This document shows, piece by piece, positions 1-4,744 of a stretch of 5,800 bases of DNA. The first letter of the stretch is position 1. Every line of letters starts with the position of its first letter. Below the pieces are notes generated by a model that saw nothing but the letters and a program-made list of their open reading frames with translations, was not told where the DNA came from and made no database searches. Made by a program: the position numbers and the translations under genes. The DNA lies in contig JABJKL010000008.1 of assembly GCA_018660405.1 (NCBI GenBank), positions 1 to 5,800 on the forward strand. The letters are read 5' to 3'. Origin of the DNA: Pseudomonadota bacterium. GTDB taxonomy: Bacteria > Pseudomonadota > Gammaproteobacteria > Arenicellales > Arenicellaceae.

Positions 1-530
1 AGACTAAGCTGAGATTAGCGATTGCCGACGAAAACGAATGTGTTGATTTATATACCGACAAAGTGTGGCATGTTTCAATACAAAAAATGTTGGATGCGGC
101 TCATATCGTTAGCGCTGCAGCAGTATCATTTGCACGCGGATTAAACGATACGCCCAAAATCGCCGGTTTATTGGTGGCGACGCAGGCTATAAATATAAAA
201 TGGGGTATGGTTGTTATTGCCGTCGGGATGGCCATTGGTGGTTTGTTAAGTGCCCGCCGTGTCGCAGAGACCATAAGCAATAAAATCACTGAAATCAATC
301 ATGGGCAAGGTTTTTCAGCCAATTTGGTAACCAGTTTTTTGGTAATAGTCGCGAGCAATTTTGGTGTGCCTGTATCCACTACGCATGTATCTGTCGGTTC
401 AATCTTTGGTATTGGGGTGGTTAACAAAAACCGTAATAGCAGGATGATTAGAAGCATTCTTCTTTCCTGGTTAATTACTTTGCCCGTTGCGATGGTCTTT
501 AGCGCATCAATTTACTGGCTTGTCACATGA
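1..530 (+). CDS. PiT-family inorganic phosphate transporter, C-terminal part (5' end outside window)
   Basis: Inner-membrane inorganic phosphate permease of the PiT family, which in bacteria usually works as a low-affinity cation-coupled Pi symporter (family knowledge). The reading frame is open from base 3, with no stop back to the window edge, so the GTG at 63 is internal and the true start lies upstream; 175 residues are visible. They hold the second half of the inverted-repeat fold. The signature FARGLNDTPKIAGLL (bases about 129-173) matches the family's GxND motif, and NFGVPVSTTHVSVGSIFGIG (about 357-416) matches the second conserved P-S-T-H segment. Hydrophobic stretches flank both. The protein ends at TGA 528-530 after a last hydrophobic helix. 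The next gene, on the same strand, begins 81 bases later. An upstream PhoU-like DUF47 partner is common for this family but cannot be checked here. The family call is secure; the substrate is inferred from it. Confidence 0.93.
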   Translation, partial: TKLRLAIADENECVDLYTDKVWHVSIQKMLDAAHIVSAAAVSFARGLNDTPKIAGLLVATQAINIKWGMVVIAVGMAIGGLLSARRVAETISNKITEINHGQGFSANLVTSFLVIVASNFGVPVSTTHVSVGSIFGIGVVNKNRNSRMIRSILLSWLITLPVAMVFSASIYWLVT

Positions 531-545
531 TCATCAAATAACTCC

Positions 546-576
546 GGACACTACACTTGGGGGTATACTAGGGTCC
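546..576 (+). promoter_or_regulatory. Possible -10 box inside an imperfect inverted repeat, upstream of the reductase gene
   Basis: TATACT at 564-569 matches the sigma-70 -10 consensus in five of six positions and lies 42 bases before the reductase ATG. No good -35 box sits 16-18 bases upstream (the sequence there is ACTCCG), and no extended -10 TG is present, so the promoter would need an activator or may not be real. The box lies within an imperfect inverted repeat: GGACACTA at 546-553 and TAGGGTCC at 569-576 pair in seven of eight positions across a 15-base loop. That could be an operator half-site pair, or a weak hairpin ending the phosphate transporter transcript. Confidence 0.25.
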
Positions 577-611
577 ACAACTAAAGCAATTGCAAATACG
601 GTGAGCAGCTT

Positions 612-1532
612 ATGATTAATAGCGACATTTCGCGACGTAACTTTCTGGCTCTGGCATCGGCCGCCGGTGTATCTGGCTTGGCGCCGTCGTTGGCGACCGC
701 CCAAGCGCAAATGCCAGCACGTCTTATTCCGGGCACCAATGAGTCATTACCTATTGTCGGGCTCGGTTCCAGCAAGGTGGTGACTGGAGTTGCGGAAAAC
801 GGTGTGCAACCGCTGGAAGCAGTGCTAGATGCTCTGGTGACAGAAGGAGGATCGGTGGTCGATACCTGGCCTCGGAACGCGGATAATGATGGAGCCTTTG
901 GGCAAGTCATTAATTCAGACAATTTGAAAGACCGCTTGTTCATCACGACCAAGATCGATCAGGAAGGCAAACAGGCGGGGATTGATCAGTTCGAACAGAC
1001 GTTGGAGTTATACCAGCGCGATGCCGTGGATCTTGTGCAAATATTCAGCCTGACCGATCTTGATGTCCAATGGCCAAACCTGCGTGATTGGAAGGAGTCT
1101 GGCAAGGCGCGCTATATTGGTGTTACGGTTTCAGGGGAGGAGCTTTACTCCCAGTTGGAGTCCTTTTTACAACGCGAGCAACCGGATTTCATTCAGATAA
1201 ATTATTCTATTGTTGAGCGGCTGGCGGAAGAAAGATTTCTGCCAATGGCGGCAGATCGTGGTATTGCGGTGCTGATTAACCGGCCGTTCATGAACGGGTC
1301 CTATTTCAGGCGATTGGAGAACACTGAATTGCCCGACTGGACGAGCGAGTTCGATTGCCAGAGTTGGGCGCAGTTTTCGTTGAAATACATTCTGGCGCAT
1401 CCGGCGATTACTTGTGTATTAACAGAAACCAGCAATCCAGCACACATGACAGAGAACGCGATTACGGCATCGAGCGCACTGCCTGATGAGGCGGCACGCT
1501 TACGGATGTCTGAATATATTGATCAAGTCTGA
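612..1532 (+). CDS. Tat-exported aldo/keto reductase homologue with degenerate active site
   Basis: Exported member of the aldo/keto reductase (AKR) superfamily, 306 residues. The N-terminus has a twin-arginine signal: SRRNFLALA at residues 7-15 (Arg8-Arg9), a hydrophobic run to about 30, then AQA with likely cleavage after Ala32, so the folded protein should act in the periplasm. Barrel motifs follow in order: PIVGLGSSK (47-55), VVDTW (82-86), FITTK (110-114), DLVQI (140-144), a QINYS strand (195-199), GIAVLINRPF (217-226), and the C-terminal TSNPAHMTEN (273-282) of the cofactor-binding region. Aligned by eye to the AKR tetrad, Asp84 and Lys114 are kept, but the catalytic Tyr is Asn89 and the His after DLVQI is Phe145. 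The usual IPGTSNP is LTETSNP. The ATG at 612 is the only start in frame after the stop at 582 that keeps the Tat signal; its ribosome site (GAG at 603-605) is weak. It is convergent with the minus-strand gene ending at 1580. Family secure; normal reductase activity is doubtful. Confidence 0.9.
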   Translation: MINSDISRRNFLALASAAGVSGLAPSLATAQAQMPARLIPGTNESLPIVGLGSSKVVTGVAENGVQPLEAVLDALVTEGGSVVDTWPRNADNDGAFGQVINSDNLKDRLFITTKIDQEGKQAGIDQFEQTLELYQRDAVDLVQIFSLTDLDVQWPNLRDWKESGKARYIGVTVSGEELYSQLESFLQREQPDFIQINYSIVERLAEERFLPMAADRGIAVLINRPFMNGSYFRRLENTELPDWTSEFDCQSWAQFSLKYILAHPAITCVLTETSNPAHMTENAITASSALPDEAARLRMSEYIDQV

Positions 1533-1579
1533 GTAACGCTGGAGATTCACCAAGCCTTATATGCGGTTATTTGAGGCCC

Positions 1580-2170
1580 CTATTCGTCGTTTTTGGATAA
1601 TTGTTCCCGCATTGTTTGTATATGTTCCTGGTAGCCCTGCGGGTCTCCAAAGTCAGTAAATCGATTGTATCGACGGTGAGGGTCAAGAATTTTTCGCGCA
1701 TGTTTCACCGGGCACCAGTACTGTTCGGTTCGAGCGGTAATTTCTCTGGTGTACGCAACCAATCCATTTACGTAGCCGCAATAGGTGCAATTAAGCTTTT
1801 CGAAGCTGTTCATATACGACAATTGATACCGATCAATGGCGATGTAGTTCGATCTTTTGACGCGAGCGATTTTGTATAGCGGAAAACAAATCCATTGGTA
1901 AATGGTCACGCTAATATCCAGAAAGCTAAAAGGTATAATCATAAAGTAGATAAAAGGTGCTGAAATCAAGTTCCGCGGATTACTTCGGGCCAACCAAATA
2001 AGCGATCCAACTTTGAATTTTTTATGCGCTTGTTTGACGGCCTTTTCAAATCGTACTCGAGTGCCTTCAAGACGGTAATAGAACTCCAGCTCCTGCGTCT
2101 TAATAGTTTCCGCCAGAGCCTCTTCCAATGCGCGAATTTCTTCTAGCAGCTCATTGATCCTGTTATTCAT
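1580..2170 (-). CDS. Conserved membrane-associated protein of unknown function with Cys pair, third gene of the minus-strand cluster
   Basis: Protein of 196 residues that I recognise as a conserved proteobacterial hypothetical, with no assigned function that I know of. Residues 1-30 are charged and heptad-like (ELLEEIRALEEALAE), likely a short coiled coil. A basic region follows to about 65, then a strongly hydrophobic segment at about 68-100 (LISAPFIYFMIIPFSFLDIS onward) that could form one or two membrane passes or a hairpin. The C-terminal half holds the most family-like segments: RSNYIAIDRYQLSYMN (106-121), NCTYCGYVNGL (127-137) and ARTEQYWCPVKHARK (146-160). Cys128, Cys131, Cys153 and His157 could bind a metal or undergo redox change; this is not a haem site, because no His follows Cys131. 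An upstream in-frame ATG at 2254 would add 28 residues overlapping the preceding gene, but the ATG at 2170 has a strong ribosome site at 2177-2181, so I chose it. It begins 43 bases after the DUF2238-like gene ends. Confidence 0.85.
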   Translation of the reverse strand: MNNRINELLEEIRALEEALAETIKTQELEFYYRLEGTRVRFEKAVKQAHKKFKVGSLIWLARSNPRNLISAPFIYFMIIPFSFLDISVTIYQWICFPLYKIARVKRSNYIAIDRYQLSYMNSFEKLNCTYCGYVNGLVAYTREITARTEQYWCPVKHARKILDPHRRYNRFTDFGDPQGYQEHIQTMREQLSKNDE

Positions 2171-2176
2171 GGCATG

Positions 2177-2181
2177 CCTCC
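2177..2181 (-). promoter_or_regulatory. Ribosome binding site GGAGG that fixes the start at 2170
   Basis: On the minus strand a perfect GGAGG sits six bases before the ATG at 2170. It decides between this start and the longer in-frame option at 2254, which would read back into the end of the preceding membrane-protein gene. Confidence 0.8.
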
Positions 2182-2213
2182 GATTATGTGATGCCGAAAT
2201 ATTTGTGAGATTT

Positions 2214-2894
2214 TCATGGTACCCGGTCAATCTTGCTTTGAACGCGAGTAACAAATCGTGGATTCTTGCGTAAGAAATGCCGAATCACGTCATCTGCTAG
2301 CAGAGAATCTTCTCCCTTAACATATTTGTAGCCCATGAAAGCGGCTAAAACGGCGCCAGCAATGTCGACAAGAAGATCGGTCATGGTATCCAATAAGCCA
2401 GATTTTTGCATATTGAAACCGAAAGACCAGTCGATTAGAAATTCAAATACTTCCCACAATGTCCCCAGAGTTACTGCGAAGCCAAATGAACCTATTGCGA
2501 CGTATATGGGTTTGATGTCTATGCGATTGGTCATATGAAACATGTAAATGAGTAGAAACCCAATCAGGCCCATGACCAGGGCCGAAAAACTGTGCAGCAT
2601 GAGATCCCACCACCATATTCTATGGTAGAACTGGCTGACTTCTCCCAAGCCATACGATAACCAGAGAAATATGCAGGTCGCGAGGGTGAATTCTATCGGG
2701 ATATGCACATTGAACTGCCGTTCGATGAATGCGGGTCCGAAGGTTATTGCCAGAACCACCAAACCGGTAAACGCTACCAACCATTGTTCTTCCGACAAAG
2801 AAATCACGCTGACGATGAGTATTGCCAGCTGGAGTAAGACCGAAATAATTGACTGAACCTTTTCGAATACGGCTTCTTTGGCGTTATCAGTCAA
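2214..2894 (-). CDS. DUF2238/YjdF-type multi-pass inner-membrane protein
   Basis: Integral membrane protein of 226 residues with about six hydrophobic segments: roughly 14-32, 37-54, 66-84, 98-118, 128-146 and 173-189. The conserved parts match the DUF2238 (YjdF-like) family as I know it: FYHRIWWWDLMLHSFSA (89-105), LWEVFEFLIDWSFGFNMQ (146-163) and LLDTMTDLLVDIAGA (167-181). Asp97, His101, Glu148, Glu151 and Asp169/Asp173 lie in or next to membrane segments and are the natural candidates for a functional centre. The biochemical role of the family is not established, to my knowledge. A basic tail of about 35 residues follows the last segment. The start is TTG at 2892-2894: a stop lies three codons upstream, and the next in-frame ATG is at residue 99, inside the conserved core. 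A modest AAGG ribosome site at 2906-2909 overlaps the stop codon of the preceding cytochrome gene, which suggests translational coupling. Family call good, function unknown. Confidence 0.85.
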   Translation of the reverse strand: MTDNAKEAVFEKVQSIISVLLQLAILIVSVISLSEEQWLVAFTGLVVLAITFGPAFIERQFNVHIPIEFTLATCIFLWLSYGLGEVSQFYHRIWWWDLMLHSFSALVMGLIGFLLIYMFHMTNRIDIKPIYVAIGSFGFAVTLGTLWEVFEFLIDWSFGFNMQKSGLLDTMTDLLVDIAGAVLAAFMGYKYVKGEDSLLADDVIRHFLRKNPRFVTRVQSKIDRVP

Positions 2895-2907
2895 TGGTGT
2901 TTATACC

Positions 2908-4065
2908 TTACTCACTAGACATATCGATGAGCTCACGCAGCTCATTCAGTGGAACTGGTAACTCCGGAGCTTCAAAGAAATTGGTAGAAACCGCATAGCC
3001 ACTATTCTCTTCCAGTACGTCAAACGCTTTTCGGGCCGTGCTACCCGCTGGGTTAGCTCTGATCGCTGCTTCAAAATACAGTTCAGCTTGCGGAATTGAA
3101 ATGGCACCTCGTTCCAGTCGATATTCAATAACCCCCAACATGAAGTAGATATCGGAGAGATCTTCAGGAATAATGTTTTGTGGGCGATTGAGGTAATTTT
3201 CCAACAGGCTTCGTACCACGATGTCGAAAACCAGTCGGGAACGATCAAATGGAATCTCGGATAAGTCATTGCTGCTGGAATACAGGTCTTGAATATCGCC
3301 AAGCGCAGTGAATTCGTGGCTATCACGCAATTCGTCAAGCTGATCTTTCCACGTTTCTACCTGCCTCACTAGATAGCCAGGAAGATGAACCTGCTCGAGC
3401 ATGGCATCCAAGGTTTTTAACGGCCGATCAAAATCGTCAAATACATTAATGCTCAGAAACAGATATTCGGTAATAGCATCTGCGTACTCATAGCTGCCAG
3501 TGGGGCCGAAAGGATCTAATAAATAGCTTTCCCAAGTCTCGAGCGCAGCGTCGAACTGGCGCACCGCAACCTGTAGGAGTGCCAACTCATTCACATCCAG
3601 GGCGGAGTCTTGCAGATCACCCAACAGCTGCTCGCCCAGCGCAAATGTACTATTTGAAGCTTGTCTTGAGTGGCATGCGAAACAGCTTTCTGTGATATTC
3701 AGAACGTAGAAACGCATATAATCTGGATCACCTCGTTGATAGGCCCTCTCTAATTTGCCCAGTGCATCCGAAAAACTGCGGCTATTGAGCCACAATGCTC
3801 TGTTTTGGCTAGCACTCGTATGCATCTCGATCTCTTCTGCGACGGTGTTCAAGCGCTGTAAATGGGCAAGGGTTTGCTGATGGTTTCCTGATTCAACTCC
3901 CCCCGTTAGAACTTCACTGGTAGAAATCAGGTAAGTGATAGAACTAAATACCTGCTGCATTAATGGCTTTAGATCGTCTTGTGTGGGTTGTGCGTAAAGC
4001 AGACTCGATTTTAGAATAACGCTGCCTAAAACGAGCAACAGCATGAACTTTATTTTGTACAACAT
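2908..4065 (-). CDS. Periplasmic cytochrome c'/c556-like domain fused to a helical TPR-like region
   Basis: Exported haem protein, 385 residues from the chosen start and the first gene of the minus-strand cluster. Numbering below counts from the ATG at 4071, two codons earlier. A signal peptide spans about 1-27 (KIKFMLLLVLGSVIL core, cleavage after LYA). Residues 28-137 look like an all-helical bundle ending in ESCFACHSRQ, with haem ligands Cys130, Cys133 and His134. One c-type motif near the end of a roughly 105-residue helical domain is the layout of the cytochrome c'/c556 fold. Met38, about residue 11 of the mature protein, is where c556-type proteins carry a sixth haem ligand, but this is an inference from position only. 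Residues 140-385 are helical and acidic, with one TPR-like pair at about 307-353 (LGVIEYRLERG, then AELYFEAAIRANP). Single-domain family members are about 130-150 residues, so the extra 250 are notable. ATG 4065 has a ribosome site at 8 bases; ATG 4071 only 2. Confidence 0.85.
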   Translation of the reverse strand: MLYKIKFMLLLVLGSVILKSSLLYAQPTQDDLKPLMQQVFSSITYLISTSEVLTGGVESGNHQQTLAHLQRLNTVAEEIEMHTSASQNRALWLNSRSFSDALGKLERAYQRGDPDYMRFYVLNITESCFACHSRQASNSTFALGEQLLGDLQDSALDVNELALLQVAVRQFDAALETWESYLLDPFGPTGSYEYADAITEYLFLSINVFDDFDRPLKTLDAMLEQVHLPGYLVRQVETWKDQLDELRDSHEFTALGDIQDLYSSSNDLSEIPFDRSRLVFDIVVRSLLENYLNRPQNIIPEDLSDIYFMLGVIEYRLERGAISIPQAELYFEAAIRANPAGSTARKAFDVLEENSGYAVSTNFFEAPELPVPLNELRELIDMSSE

Positions 4066-4073
4066 AAGCATTA

Positions 4074-4078
4074 CCTTC
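4074..4078 (-). promoter_or_regulatory. Ribosome binding site GAAGG of the cytochrome gene
   Basis: The minus strand reads GAAGG, then TA and ATGCTTATG. The spacing is two bases to the ATG at 4071 but eight to the ATG at 4065. The second spacing is the usual one, so translation more likely starts at 4065; the choice changes the signal peptide by only two residues. Confidence 0.6.
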
Positions 4079-4091
4079 TAATATCATTTGT

Positions 4092-4131
4092 AGGAAACGG
4101 TATCAAACAAGTCACTCAACGTACGTTTCCT
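4092..4131. repeat. Inverted repeat AGGAAACG/CGTTTCCT with a nested 10-bp palindrome, upstream of the cytochrome operon
   Basis: AGGAAACG at 4092-4099 is repeated in reverse complement as CGTTTCCT at 4124-4131: eight perfect pairs around a 24-base spacer, with centres 32 bases apart, close to three helical turns. The right arm partly overlaps AACGTACGTT at 4118-4127, a perfect 10-bp palindrome. The site ends about 27 bases before the start of the three-gene minus-strand cluster, where an operator would be expected. I found no convincing promoter boxes in this stretch; the best is a weak TTGTTT with GATATT at poor spacing. It could instead form a hairpin in the leader. Confidence 0.4.
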
Positions 4132-4142
4132 GTCGTTAATTT

Positions 4143-4166
4143 AAGGGCGACTTCGGAGTAGCCCTT
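4143..4166 (-). terminator. Hairpin between the small secreted protein gene and the cytochrome operon; possible terminator
   Basis: AAGGGC (4143-4148) pairs with GCCCTT (4161-4166). After one G/A mismatch, three more pairs (4150-4152 with 4157-4159) close a four-base loop TCGG. It lies 65 bases past the stop of the minus-strand secreted protein gene and before the next minus-strand gene, so it could end the former's transcript. The tail on the minus strand is TTAAATTAA rather than a clean T-run, and on the plus strand only TTT, so Rho-independent action is uncertain. Confidence 0.4.
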
Positions 4167-4181
4167 TCACGCCGAGCCGAA

Positions 4182-4227
4182 CGCTCCTTCAATATAATAG
4201 CGCTCCTTACAATATAATATTGAAGGA
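4182..4227. repeat. Tandem duplication overlapping an 11-bp inverted repeat
   Basis: Two copies lie head to tail: CGCTCCTTCAATATAATAG at 4182-4200 and CGCTCCTTACAATATAATAT at 4201-4220. They differ by one inserted A and the final base. The first copy also begins an inverted repeat: TCCTTCAATAT at 4185-4195 pairs perfectly with ATATTGAAGGA at 4217-4227 around a 21-base loop. The block ends three bases before the stop codon of the small secreted protein gene (TAA, 4231-4233), so in that transcript it would form an AU-rich 3' hairpin. It may protect the mRNA end, be a weak terminator, or simply record a small local duplication. Confidence 0.65.
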
Positions 4228-4230
4228 ATA

Positions 4231-4617
4231 TTAGTTACCCAGCAGGACATCGTTTGAAAATTGGAGCCTAAATTCAAATCCAGGTGGCGTGTTAAGGTGT
4301 ATACGCAGCCCGTAATTGCCGTTCTCATAGGCTTGCAGCCATTCCGCTTGCCGTATTTGCTCCAAATCTTCTTCTGGCTGATCAGGCTGTCGGCCGATGA
4401 CTGTAACTTCTTCCAGAGCTGCAGGATTTGAAACGGGCACTTCTAGCTCAATGGTCGTGACGCGATCTTCTGTGTCGACCGAAATGACCTGGGCACCCGA
4501 GGTGTTATCTTTGCTACCGGGATCTGTTGTTAGCCAACCGGTCGAGTCTCCTGATGAAGGTGCTTGAGCATTAGCTGTGACTATCAATGCACTCAAAAAG
4601 GCGATCAAGTATTTCAT
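4231..4617 (-). CDS. Small secreted protein of unknown function with TonB-box-like EEVTVIGR motif
   Basis: A 128-residue protein I do not recognise as a named family. It starts with a clear Sec signal peptide (MKYLIAFLSALIVTANAQA, cleavage after Ala17 or Ala19), so it is exported. The mature part opens with a low-complexity Ser/Thr/Gly/Asp region (21-42), then a probable beta-strand region (43-62). ALEEVTVIGRQPDQ at 67-80 closely resembles the EEVVVTGxR segment at the start of TonB-dependent receptors. An acidic helix follows (PEEDLEQIRQAEWLQAYENG, 81-100), then a probable beta pair (YGLRIHLN and FEFRLQFSND). No barrel follows, so it is not itself a receptor. No lipobox or catalytic motif is visible. 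AGGAG at 4625-4629 stands seven bases before the ATG and supports the start. It lies downstream of a divergent intergenic region shared with the permease gene, and repeats follow its stop. It could be a periplasmic accessory protein; the motif is the only functional hint. Confidence 0.8.
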   Translation of the reverse strand: MKYLIAFLSALIVTANAQAPSSGDSTGWLTTDPGSKDNTSGAQVISVDTEDRVTTIELEVPVSNPAALEEVTVIGRQPDQPEEDLEQIRQAEWLQAYENGNYGLRIHLNTPPGFEFRLQFSNDVLLGN

Positions 4618-4744
4618 ATTGTTGCTCCTGGAAATTTTTGTATATAGTTGTATCTTCCACTAATACGTAGAGTTTTACATGGACCTCGATCAATAAAAAC
4701 GTCGAACGAAATTCCAGGGCACTACACTAGATTAAACTAAGCTG
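4618..4744. promoter_or_regulatory. Divergent intergenic region between the secreted protein and permease genes
   Basis: This 127-base AT-rich gap must hold the promoters of both outward-facing genes. For the minus-strand gene an AGGAG site at 4625-4629 is clear. For the plus-strand permease no SD-like sequence precedes the ATG (TTAAACTAAGCTG). TACACT at 4723-4728 is a possible -10 box but has no matching -35; if real, the leader would be only about 10 bases. I see no strong operator palindrome or riboswitch-like structure here. Confidence 0.35.

Noticed and set aside
63..65. GTG as the start of the phosphate transporter
   Set aside because: The frame stays open to the left edge and the upstream residues read on without a stop; the visible part matches only the C-terminal half of the family.
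581..952. Minus-strand frame opposite the reductase
   Set aside because: Low-complexity Ser/Thr/Pro/Ala product typical of antisense shadows; the plus-strand gene is certain.
1778..1789. CTYC in the third cluster protein as a c-type haem site
   Set aside because: The residue after the second Cys is Gly, not His, so the CxxCH rule is not met.
1601..1879. Plus-strand frame opposite the Cys-bearing conserved protein
   Set aside because: Antisense shadow without a ribosome site; the minus-strand frame carries recognisable conserved motifs.
2946..3338. A 130-codon minus-strand frame inside the cytochrome gene
   Set aside because: It is an out-of-frame shadow: no family resemblance, no ribosome site, and fully within a clear gene.
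548..4728. CACTACACT occurring at 549-557 and 4720-4728, each shortly before a plus-strand gene
   Set aside because: A nine-base match is expected occasionally by chance; the flanks differ and the positions relative to the start codons are unlike (55 versus 17 bases).
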